Shown: positions 8,683 to 15,879 of the stretch, piece by piece | How the letters are laid out: the number at the start of each line of letters is the position of its first letter | Numbering within the stretch: position 1 is the stretch's first letter | NCBI RefSeq assembly: GCF_008086615.1 | Contig: NZ_RXYB01000014.1 | Coordinates: forward strand, 40,617-104,616 | Source: Acetobacterium tundrae | GTDB taxonomy: Bacteria > Bacillota > Clostridia > Eubacteriales > Eubacteriaceae | Direction: 5' to 3' | Length of the DNA: 64,000 nucleotides | Notes under the pieces: model-generated | What the model saw: the letters and a program-made list of their open reading frames with translations, nothing else | Told to the model about the DNA's origin: nothing | Databases searched by the model: none | Made by a program: the position numbers and the translations under genes

Positions 8683-11049
8683 TTATGCAAATACTTTTTT
8701 GGCAATATTTGCTCCTTCTCGGGCATCTTTTCCATAATAATCCGCTCCGATAGTTTTAGAATATTCGGGATTCAGGACCGCACCACCAACCATGACCAGC
8801 GTATTCGGGCAATATCCTTTGATCTCACTAATCATGATTTCCATGTTTTTCACCGTTGTTGTCATTAAAGCGCTAAGTCCTACCAACCGGATATTTTCTT
8901 TTAAAATCACTTCAATAATTGTTTCGGCTTTCACATCCTTGCCTAAATCGATAATTTCATAACCATAATTTTCTAAAATTATTTTGAGAATATTTTTCCC
9001 AATGTCGTGGACGTCCCCTTCCACCGTCGCTAAAATGATTTTTCCCTTTGCGACTTGGATTTTTCCAGCCCTTTTCATGGTATCTTTGATCACTTCAAAC
9101 GCCTTTTGAGCGGTTTCTGCTGCGAAAATCAAATTCGGCAAAAAACACTCTCCCGTTTCAAAAGCATCCCCAACGGCATCCAAACCGGGAATTATTTCAT
9201 TATTGATAATATCTAATGGCGCTCTTGTTTCTAGCAGTATCTTCGTTGCCTTTCCCGCCTGATCATCAAGTCCTTCTTCAATGATTTCTTTCAGACTTAA
9301 TGCATCTTTAGTCTTTTCTAAACCCGTCTCTTTTAACGTACTCTCTTTATAAGTATTTGCGTAAGCAATACATTGTCGGTCCAATCCCGATAAAGCCCGA
9401 AAAGCGTTAATGGTATCCATCATATCTTGATCACTTGGATTCATAATCGGGTTTGTTAATCCCGCCTCCAGAGCCAAGCCCAAAAATGTGCGATTTAAAA
9501 GCTCTCGATTTGGCAGCCCGAAGGAAATATTCGAGACCCCAAGCACCGTCGGAACACCAAGATCATCATGTATTTTTCTGAGCGCAGCGATTGTTTCTTT
9601 TACCTCTGCCTGCTGAGCTGAAGCGGTCAAAGCCAAACAATCCAACAGAATATTTTTCTTGTTTATATCAAATAGCTGTGCACAATCAATAATTTTATTG
9701 GCAATGGCAACCCGATCTGCTGCTTTTCCGGGGATGCCATTTTCATCCATGGTTAAGCCTAAAACCAGGGCTCCATATTTTTTGGCAAGGGGAAACAATG
9801 CATCCATGGAACTTATTTTTCCATTAACCGAATTAATAATGGCTTTCCCCGGATAACTTCGCAATACCGCTTCTATCACTTCCGGATTTGATGAATCGAT
9901 TTGCAGGGGGCAGTCAACCAATCGGCTGACGGTCACCACCGCATTTTTCATCATTTGTATTTCATCGATGCCAGGCAAACCTAAATTAATATCCAGGATA
10001 TGCGCGCCATCCTTTTTTTGATCAATGGCCAATTGTGACAATACCGATAATTCTCCGCGACGAAGAGACTCTTTCAAAACCTCATTTGTGGTGGGGTTGA
10101 TGCTCTCCCCAATCACATGGATATCATTTCCCAATATGACGGTTTTGGTGCTTGATGAAACAAAGCTAAAACCTTTATCTTCAACTTCAAAGAGGGGCAA
10201 ATTCCTGGTTGTTTGAATCATTCTTTCGATATAGGGCGGGGTCGTCCCACAGCACCCACCTAAAACCAATGCCCCCATTTTCGCTATTTCTACCATGTAT
10301 CCGGTAAATTCTTCAATATCGATGTCAAATACCGTCTCCCCATTAACCATATGCGGAAGCCCTGCGTTCGGCTCCACCATAATCGGCACACTGGCATAAT
10401 GAATAAGATCCTTAATGATCGGCAACATGCCATCTGGTCCGGTGGAACAGTTAATTCCGATCACGTCTGCTCCCAATCCTTCTAGAATACTCACCACGGT
10501 TAACGCATCGGTGCCCGTTAATGTGCGTTTGTTTTCCTGGTAAGTCATCGAAACGATGACCGGCAAATCCGACACTTCTTTAGCGGCAATCAGCGCCGCC
10601 CGAGCCTCGCAGATATCCGTCATTGTTTCAATAACAATCAGATCTGCGCCAGCCGCTTCTCCCACTTCAATGATTTCTTTGAAATAATCCACAGCTTCAT
10701 CAAAGGACACTTCTCCAAAAGTGCCAATAAGGGTACCTAAAGGTCCGATATCGACTGCTACATAATCGGGGTCAAGTTCCTTAGCATTTTTGACTCCGGC
10801 TGATACCAATTGGTTTACCGTAAAATCAGTATTTTTAAGTTTATAGCCATTCACTCCAAACGTATTGGATAATATAATATTTGCCCCGGCATCGATATAT
10901 AATTGATGAATTTCTTTGATCACTTCAGGGTGGGTTACATTAAGTACCTCCGGTATCGGCCCGATTATATCCAATTTATCCTGGAGTAAACTCCCCATTG
11001 CGCCATCTAAATAGAGTCGCTTCTTCTTAAGTATTTCTTTTATATTCAC
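8683..11049 (-). CDS. metH: Cobalamin-dependent methionine synthase lacking the reactivation domain
   Basis: I start at GTG 11049 (AAGGAG ten bases upstream, protein VNIKEILKKKRLYLDGAMGS). The longer ATG frame from 11181 runs through the riboswitch terminator and is not coding. The 788-residue protein has a homocysteine-binding domain (about 1-300, Zn cysteines in GINCSTGPDG and GGCCGTTPP), a pterin/methyl-THF domain (about 310-560), a B12 cap, and a B12 domain with DVHDIGKN. It ends there, with no C-terminal AdoMet reactivation domain as in E. coli MetH (about 1,220 residues). It makes methionine from homocysteine, fits the nearby homocysteine cluster, and is controlled by the SAM-I riboswitch. 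Confidence 0.93.
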   Translation of the reverse strand: MNIKEILKKKRLYLDGAMGSLLQDKLDIIGPIPEVLNVTHPEVIKEIHQLYIDAGANIILSNTFGVNGYKLKNTDFTVNQLVSAGVKNAKELDPDYVAVDIGPLGTLIGTFGEVSFDEAVDYFKEIIEVGEAAGADLIVIETMTDICEARAALIAAKEVSDLPVIVSMTYQENKRTLTGTDALTVVSILEGLGADVIGINCSTGPDGMLPIIKDLIHYASVPIMVEPNAGLPHMVNGETVFDIDIEEFTGYMVEIAKMGALVLGGCCGTTPPYIERMIQTTRNLPLFEVEDKGFSFVSSSTKTVILGNDIHVIGESINPTTNEVLKESLRRGELSVLSQLAIDQKKDGAHILDINLGLPGIDEIQMMKNAVVTVSRLVDCPLQIDSSNPEVIEAVLRSYPGKAIINSVNGKISSMDALFPLAKKYGALVLGLTMDENGIPGKAADRVAIANKIIDCAQLFDINKKNILLDCLALTASAQQAEVKETIAALRKIHDDLGVPTVLGVSNISFGLPNRELLNRTFLGLALEAGLTNPIMNPSDQDMMDTINAFRALSGLDRQCIAYANTYKESTLKETGLEKTKDALSLKEIIEEGLDDQAGKATKILLETRAPLDIINNEIIPGLDAVGDAFETGECFLPNLIFAAETAQKAFEVIKDTMKRAGKIQVAKGKIILATVEGDVHDIGKNILKIILENYGYEIIDLGKDVKAETIIEVILKENIRLVGLSALMTTTVKNMEIMISEIKGYCPNTLVMVGGAVLNPEYSKTIGADYYGKDAREGANIAKKVFA

Positions 11050-11144
11050 TGATTTTATTCTCCTTCTAAAAAATTTTTCAGCACGCTTTGCAGGTTCTGT
11101 GCGATTACCGGGCATCCATTTAGTGATTGCTTTCTCCCATGAAA

Positions 11145-11292
11145 AAAACCTCGTCGATTCGACGAGGTTAATGATTTTCATTAAACCCCATCATTGCGAA
11201 CTTTCAGAAATTCGCAGGTATTGGCACCATGCTTGCGCTGGTTGCCGGGTTTCATAGGGCCTGTCCCTCCACCTCTCTGGATAGGTAAATAT
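11145..11292 (-). promoter_or_regulatory. SAM-I (S-box) riboswitch with terminator, upstream of metH
   Basis: Read on the minus strand, the element shows the S-box core: CCAGAGAGGTGGAGGGAC, CCCTATGAAACCCGGCAACC and GGTGCCAATACCTGCG, in the right order. A perfect 10-bp stem (11147-11156 with 11160-11169) with a 3-nt loop and seven T follows, which is the expression-platform terminator. The downstream gene is metH, a classic target. High SAM would favour termination. Confidence 0.95.
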
Positions 11293-11308
11293 TCAATTGT
11301 TTTTATGA

Positions 11309-11337
11309 ATGATACACTTCAATTCGATCTTTGTCAA
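11309..11337 (-). promoter_or_regulatory. metH promoter
   Basis: TTGACA (11332-11337) and TATCAT (11309-11314) with a 17-base spacer on the minus strand, about 20 bases before the SAM-I aptamer. It sits directly behind the stop of the Rrf2-type gene. Confidence 0.75.
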
Positions 11338-11349
11338 GCACTGGATCTT

Positions 11350-11796
11350 TTAAATATAAAACATGAATCCTTGATCTGAACTGTTTCTTTCTGCTTCTGA
11401 TACGAGATCTGTTAAGGTAATCTCTTCCAACGTGGATTTGATCGCACTGTCCAATTGATCATAAACGGTGTTTTTCATCGCTGCCTCTATTTCAGGCGCA
11501 TTTTTCACGATGGATTCTTCGGTATTTTCAAAAAGAGACGTCTCAACCGCAGACAGTATTTCTAAAACAGTAATTCGATAAGGAACGCGTGCTAATTGAT
11601 AACCGCCATGGGAACCTTTTACAGAGGTTACGATTCCCCCGCGTTTAAGCAAAGAAAAAACCTGTTCCAAATATATTTTTGAGATGCCAAGTTTATCTGA
11701 AATGCTTATCAGAGTCACGTATTCATTTTTATTATAACATTGAGCCATGTTCGTTGTTGCCGCCAGCGCATACCGCCCTTTTGCTGATATTCTCAT
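11350..11796 (-). CDS. Rrf2 family transcriptional regulator
   Basis: The ATG at 11796 is preceded by GGAG at seven bases and gives the standard Rrf2 beginning MRISAKGRYAL. The upstream ATG at 11814 has no ribosome binding site. The 148-residue protein has the winged helix-turn-helix with ISDKLGISKIYLEQVFSLLKRGGIV and GSHGGYQLAR. The three clustered cysteines of IscR/NsrR are absent, so it is not an Fe-S sensor of that kind and is closer to CymR-type members. Its position between the SAM-controlled metH and a YezD-like gene suggests control of sulfur or methionine genes. A palindrome in its own leader suggests autoregulation. Confidence 0.88.
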   Translation of the reverse strand: MRISAKGRYALAATTNMAQCYNKNEYVTLISISDKLGISKIYLEQVFSLLKRGGIVTSVKGSHGGYQLARVPYRITVLEILSAVETSLFENTEESIVKNAPEIEAAMKNTVYDQLDSAIKSTLEEITLTDLVSEAERNSSDQGFMFYI

Positions 11797-11811
11797 ATTA
11801 ACACTCCATTT

Positions 11812-11828
11812 CATACATCATAAGTATG
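11812..11828 (-). promoter_or_regulatory. Palindromic operator candidate in the rrf2 leader
   Basis: On the minus strand the sequence is CATAC-TTATGAT-GTATG, a 17-bp inverted repeat between the promoter and start codon of the Rrf2-type gene. It has the same outline (CATAY-N7-RTATG) as the palindrome before the YezD-like gene at 12226-12242. Confidence 0.5.
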
Positions 11829-11833
11829 TAATC

Positions 11834-11862
11834 ATAATAAATGAAATCAGGCAGATTGTCAA
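11834..11862 (-). promoter_or_regulatory. Promoter of the Rrf2 family gene
   Basis: TTGACA (11857-11862) and TATTAT (11834-11839) with a 17-base spacer on the minus strand. The remaining stretch up to 12043 is AT-rich and shows no gene. Confidence 0.75.
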
Positions 11863-12043
11863 GTACGTATATCCACTCTCAATTGTTTCTATTTTTATAT
11901 GTTTTTTTATTTTTTACATATTTTTAATAATATCTCTGCCCTTATAAATGTAGCACACATCTTTCATCAATAACCTTAAGCACATTAATCAGATTATTTC
12001 TTATCATTCTTATTTTACGATATCCGGTTTGTACTTTTTTAGT

Positions 12044-12205
12044 TTATTTCATTCTGATCTTTTCATTTTTTTCAATCTGCAGGATCTTCCCATCCTGTAT
12101 GATCACCGTGACTGAACCATATTGGATTTTTTCTAAAAATTCAATTATTTTTTTTAAATCCCGTTCTTGAACAAAATTCTTTTGTTTATTATGATTCTCC
12201 TCCAA
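12044..12205 (-). CDS. YezD-like small protein (DUF2292)
   Basis: The frame gives a 53-residue protein from a TTG start preceded by AAAGGAGG at six bases. The core reads IEFLEKIQYGSVTVIIQDGK followed by ILQIEKNEKIR. This fits the DUF2292 pattern of a short helix and a two-stranded sheet with QDGxxxQIE. Members are often found with sulfur assimilation genes in Firmicutes; their biochemical role is unknown. Here it lies between the Rrf2-type gene and the homocysteine cluster and has its own promoter and a palindromic operator candidate. Confidence 0.8.
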   Translation of the reverse strand: MEENHNKQKNFVQERDLKKIIEFLEKIQYGSVTVIIQDGKILQIEKNEKIRMK

Positions 12206-12222
12206 TATGTTCCTCCTTTTAT

Positions 12223-12245
12223 ATTCATATATTTAATATATGAAT
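12223..12245 (-). promoter_or_regulatory. Perfect palindrome upstream of the YezD-like gene
   Basis: Two 11-bp arms (12223-12233 and 12235-12245) flank one central base. The inner 17 bp read CATAT-N7-ATATG. It lies between the predicted -10 and the ribosome binding site, a typical repressor position, and resembles the site in the rrf2 leader. Confidence 0.5.
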
Positions 12246-12261
12246 AGTATGCTTTTTTATA

Positions 12262-12290
12262 AAGATACCTTATAATATCTTCTTTGTCAA
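12262..12290 (-). promoter_or_regulatory. Promoter of the YezD-like gene
   Basis: TTGACA (12285-12290) and TATCTT (12262-12267) on the minus strand with a 17-base spacer. Confidence 0.65.
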
Positions 12291-12311
12291 TTTTTTTTTA
12301 CAAAATCACTA

Positions 12312-12354
12312 AAAAAAGTTATTAAACCACACACCGTGATTTAATAACTTTTTT
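12312..12354 (-). terminator. Terminator of the homocysteine cluster
   Basis: A 15-bp AT-rich stem (12312-12326 with 12340-12354) closes a 13-nt loop and has a T tract on the minus strand, just after the UPF0280 gene. Confidence 0.8.
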
Positions 12355-12374
12355 AAATCTTTTTTAATTTATTA

Positions 12375-13106
12375 TTAGCACAATTCAATTTCTCCCCAGG
12401 CCCCAAGCTGATCCTCAATGAGAATAAGCACTCCAAGTATCCCGGGAATTTTGTTTACCCATTCAATCCCTTTGGCCACATCTTCCGGTTTTTTTATGCG
12501 GTTGCAAAGAGCCGTCGCTGTTGCATCCGCCAATGGGATATTTTCACTGAGAACCGTTACGGCATCAGCCTTTCCAAAGCTTAGGGAATGCCCCATCACC
12601 CCTGAAGAGGTGCAAATCCCCAAAGCCTTTTCGCGCGGATTTATTTTTAAACTAAGATCCTGAAACTGAGAATTTCCGGTATGAATAGCGATCCGGCGGG
12701 TCTTACTTGTCTTGATTAAAAGATCCCCCCCATTTTCCACAATAATTTCTTTAGAATAGGGTTTCAATCGTTTCCCGACATATTTTGATACCGCACCTGC
12801 AACTGCCGCCATTGGGCCAACACCAGTCATAATTCCGGCCGCCAGCATGTCTGTAACAATCGGAACAGCCAATCGATCCGACTTAAGCGGTATCAGCGAT
12901 TCGATAAAATTCGGATGTGTGATGTTATAGTCGAAAATGGCTTTTCGAAGCTGTTGAACCTCTTTTAAAACAAGCTGAGATAACAGCGGCTGATTTGCTT
13001 TTCCATCAATACCGATAAAAAGGTCGGATTCGAATTCGAGGACCTGGAAATATTCCAGGTCCTCGGATTTCATTTGCTTTCGATAAGTTCGTTCTTCATA
13101 TGCCAT
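12375..13106 (-). CDS. UPF0280 (COG2122) ApbE-like protein of homocysteine biosynthesis
   Basis: The protein begins MAYEERTYRKQM from the ATG at 13106, as usual for UPF0280. An ATG 18 bases upstream would overlap the previous gene and add MPSCDH. The 243 residues include TDMLAAGIMTGVGPMAAVAG and VENGGDLLIK, conserved in this ApbE-related family. COG2122 proteins were shown in methanogens to contribute to homocysteine formation together with COG1900 and NIL-ferredoxin proteins, and all three are adjacent here in the same order of transcription. The exact reaction is unclear. A terminator follows. Confidence 0.88.
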   Translation of the reverse strand: MAYEERTYRKQMKSEDLEYFQVLEFESDLFIGIDGKANQPLLSQLVLKEVQQLRKAIFDYNITHPNFIESLIPLKSDRLAVPIVTDMLAAGIMTGVGPMAAVAGAVSKYVGKRLKPYSKEIIVENGGDLLIKTSKTRRIAIHTGNSQFQDLSLKINPREKALGICTSSGVMGHSLSFGKADAVTVLSENIPLADATATALCNRIKKPEDVAKGIEWVNKIPGILGVLILIEDQLGAWGEIELC

Positions 13107-13110
13107 ATGA

Positions 13111-13515
13111 TCACATGACGGCATGAATCGCCCGCATTGGACAGGCTTTCACGCATAGCATACACTCAAGACATTTGTCTTCATGATGGATCAATGACCA
13201 GTTTTCATCCATTTCAAGGGCATTGACTGCACAAACAGCCGTACAGGCGCCACACGAAATACATTTCTTTTCATCAACGACTACCATCGACTGGACTTCT
13301 TTGACCCCAATTTGGTTTTCCCGAAGAAAAACGATTCCGGCATTAAGATCGTTCGCCTCGCCTCTAATCTCCAGCAGAAGCGTTCCTTTGATATTATCAT
13401 CAATCAGCGCTTTAAGAATGCTAAAATCAAGATTATAGGTTTTTATTAATTCCATCGCCATTGGCTTGCCTGTGGCCACTTTAGGAAAGGATAGCAATAT
13501 TTTTTTTGTGATCAT
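13111..13515 (-). CDS. NIL domain / 2x[4Fe-4S] ferredoxin of homocysteine biosynthesis
   Basis: The 134-residue protein has an N-terminal NIL domain (about 1-75, as in the methionine importer MetN) and two ferredoxin motifs, CISCGACTAVC and CLECMLCVKACP. It matches MA1822-type proteins that work with COG1900 in forming homocysteine from aspartate semialdehyde and sulfide, supplying electrons. Its ATG overlaps the stop of the COG1900 gene by four bases (ATGA), so the two are made together. The NIL domain suggests binding of a sulfur amino acid, which is an inference. Confidence 0.9.
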   Translation of the reverse strand: MITKKILLSFPKVATGKPMAMELIKTYNLDFSILKALIDDNIKGTLLLEIRGEANDLNAGIVFLRENQIGVKEVQSMVVVDEKKCISCGACTAVCAVNALEMDENWSLIHHEDKCLECMLCVKACPMRAIHAVM

Positions 13516-14678
13516 CGCGATTCTCCTTCCTTTATTTCAAGTCCTTTCAAGGCATTCCCCATGGGAAATGCTTGAATCGGTTCCTGAAGGAAAAATCCGC
13601 CCTTTTTAATCCAGTGATTAAGCTCTAAAGCAATTTCTCTTGCTACTTTCAAACTCGACATCGGTGATGTTTTAATAATTTTTCCATTAATGTCCACCGA
13701 TCCGCTTCTCAGTTCAGCATAACTCACTTTTTTCAGGATTGGATGCCCACCTTTAGAAACACTATAGTCGAGCACATTCGTGTGAAGGTCTTTATTTTCA
13801 ACCGACACGAAGGACATCATTTCTTCATTTAATATTGGAATCGGAATCCCAACGCCGACAAACATCGATGTTCCGTACTTTTCATACACCGCTCCTCGGA
13901 TATATTCAGGATTCATCTCCTTCATATTGCCAATCAAGGCTAGTGTCGCCCCTGGTGTCGTCGGGTATCCTTTTTCATCCCTTTCGCAGGCGGTATTAAA
14001 TTGAGTGCCCATCCAGGAGACGTATCCCTGAGCCCCGCCCAGAAAAATCCGGGTACCCATACCGATTGTTTTTAATAACGGGTCATTAAGGAGTGGACTT
14101 AATTCTCCAGCGGTACTGTAGGTGATATTCCCCATGTTGGGTTGCAAAATCCCCATATAAGTGTAGATTCGTTTGCTGGATGTATTGATGGCCGCATTGT
14201 AATTCTGGTAACAGTTTCTGGGATTAAATAAATAAGCTTCATTTAAATCAGCCAGGGTCACCCAGGTGTCGATTTCTTTTCGGGGATAGCAGTCGGTTCC
14301 CTGGGATTTCGCTACTAAATGCACCTCTTTCCCGGCAATCAAATCATTGATAACATGAGCTCCGCCATATTCTATTCCTCTGTCGTTAGATGGCTGAGTG
14401 GCGCCTAAATAAGTATCGACTGCAGCTAAACCGCCGCTTGCTACAACTCCATTTAAGGTGATCTCAGCCATCCGAATGGGGGGATCAGAATGGCCGAAAT
14501 TAAGGAATGCCCCTGAGGAACACATGGGACCAAAGGTAGCCGTGGTCACGACATCCACATAATCTGCCGCTTCTTTAACGCCCCGTTTTTTTACAATATC
14601 AATTACTTCTTCTGCCGTTACTACGACAGCTTCGCCTTTTGCGATTTTCTCATTTATTTCTTGATAGGTTTTTGCCAT
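13512..14678 (-). CDS. Homocysteine biosynthesis protein (COG1900/DUF39, aspartate semialdehyde sulfurtransferase)
   Basis: The start is ATG 14678: GGAGGGG lies just upstream, and the TTG twelve bases earlier is part of that ribosome binding site. The 388-residue protein has TTATFGPMCSSGAF (Cys53) and SQGTDCYPRKE (Cys130), the two conserved cysteines I recall as essential in the methanogen protein MA1821. That family, with its ferredoxin partner, converts L-aspartate semialdehyde and sulfide to homocysteine. This route bypasses homoserine activation and feeds the nearby MetH. It is the first gene of a three-gene unit 51 bases downstream of prfB, with which it may share transcripts. Confidence 0.9.
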   Translation of the reverse strand: MAKTYQEINEKIAKGEAVVVTAEEVIDIVKKRGVKEAADYVDVVTTATFGPMCSSGAFLNFGHSDPPIRMAEITLNGVVASGGLAAVDTYLGATQPSNDRGIEYGGAHVINDLIAGKEVHLVAKSQGTDCYPRKEIDTWVTLADLNEAYLFNPRNCYQNYNAAINTSSKRIYTYMGILQPNMGNITYSTAGELSPLLNDPLLKTIGMGTRIFLGGAQGYVSWMGTQFNTACERDEKGYPTTPGATLALIGNMKEMNPEYIRGAVYEKYGTSMFVGVGIPIPILNEEMMSFVSVENKDLHTNVLDYSVSKGGHPILKKVSYAELRSGSVDINGKIIKTSPMSSLKVAREIALELNHWIKKGGFFLQEPIQAFPMGNALKGLEIKEGESR

Positions 14679-14729
14679 TTTCCCCTCCAAAATTCTTCAT
14701 GTTTACCAAACCGACGCTACCCGGTTGTC

Positions 14730-15825
14730 TCAAACAACCATTGTATTGAGATAAGCATTCATAAAACTATCCAGCTCACCATCCATGACACTTGCTACAT
14801 TTCCGATTTCCACATTTGTTCGATGGTCCTTAACCATCGTATAGGGATGAAATACATAAGAACGAATTTGGCTACCCCAGGCAATTTGACTATAATCCCC
14901 TTTAATGTCCTCAAGCCGATCCATTTTTTCCTGTTCCAAAATTTCCACAAGCTTACCTTTTAACATGCCCATGGCCACTTCCTTATTCTGATGCTGGGAT
15001 CGCTCATTTTGACATTGAACCACAATTCCAGTTTTAAGATGAGTAATTCGTATCGCAGAATCCGTTTTATTGATATGTTGTCCGCCAGCCCCACTGGCTC
15101 GAAAAGTATCAATCCGGATATCGTCAGGCAGTATCTCTATTTCAACGGTATCATCGACCTCAGGAGAAACATCCAGTGATGCAAAGGATGTATGCCGACG
15201 ACCGGATGAATCAAAAGGAGAAATTCTCACCAGGCGATGCACACCACGCTCTGTTTTTAAATAACCGTAAGCATTCACCCCTTCAATCAGCAGGGTAACG
15301 CTTTTTATTCCGGCAACATCACCAGGCTGAAGATCCAGGGTTTTTACTTTGTACCCTTTTTTTTCTGCCCAGCGAGTATACATCCGCAGCAGCATTTCCG
15401 CCCAATCCTGGGACTCCGTTCCGCCTGCTCCGGGATGAAGAGAAATAATTGCATTATTGCTGTCATATTCTCCGGAAAGAAGGGTCTCAACGCGAAAGCG
15501 ATCTAATTTTTCACTAAGCTCATTGATGGCTTCTGCAAACCCTTCCAACTGCTCCCCTTCTTCCACCAATTCAAGCATGACAAGAACATCGTCCAGCGAC
15601 TCCGCAAGGGCATTGTACTGATCGACTTTTAACTTTATTAATTTTAATTCCTTTAAAACAATTTGAGCGCTTTTTTGATCATTCCAAAAATCAGCGCTTT
15701 CTGTTTTCTTTTGCAGTTCTTCTATTTGACCAACCAGTTTGGGTAAGTCAAAGGGAATCCCCCAATTCTTTTAGTTTTATTTCCATTGCATTAATGATTT
15801 GTTTTTCTTCATACAAATCGATCAC
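14730..15825 (-). CDS. prfB: Peptide chain release factor 2 with programmed +1 frameshift
   Basis: Translation starts at GTG 15825 (AAGGAAG eight bases upstream) and runs 25 codons to an in-frame TGA at 15748-15750 in the context CTT-TGA-C. A +1 shift at CTT continues as DLPKLVGQIEEL to the stop at 14730, giving 364 residues, a normal RF2 length. A GGGGG tract (15759-15763) acts as the internal Shine-Dalgarno stimulator. The tripeptide SPF (near 202-204, reads UGA) and the GGQ loop (near 247-249, SGAGGQHIN) are intact. RF2 releases peptides at UAA and UGA and controls itself by this shift. It lies downstream of secA. Confidence 0.95.
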
Positions 15826-15879
15826 AACGATCACTTCCTTCCCGTTTTATACTCATTGTTTACCAGCTAAACGATACGC

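Noticed and set aside
11050..11181. N-terminal extension of metH by 44 codons from an ATG
   Set aside because: It runs through the SAM-I terminator hairpin, has no ribosome binding site and is not part of the MetH fold; GTG 11049 has AAGGAG.
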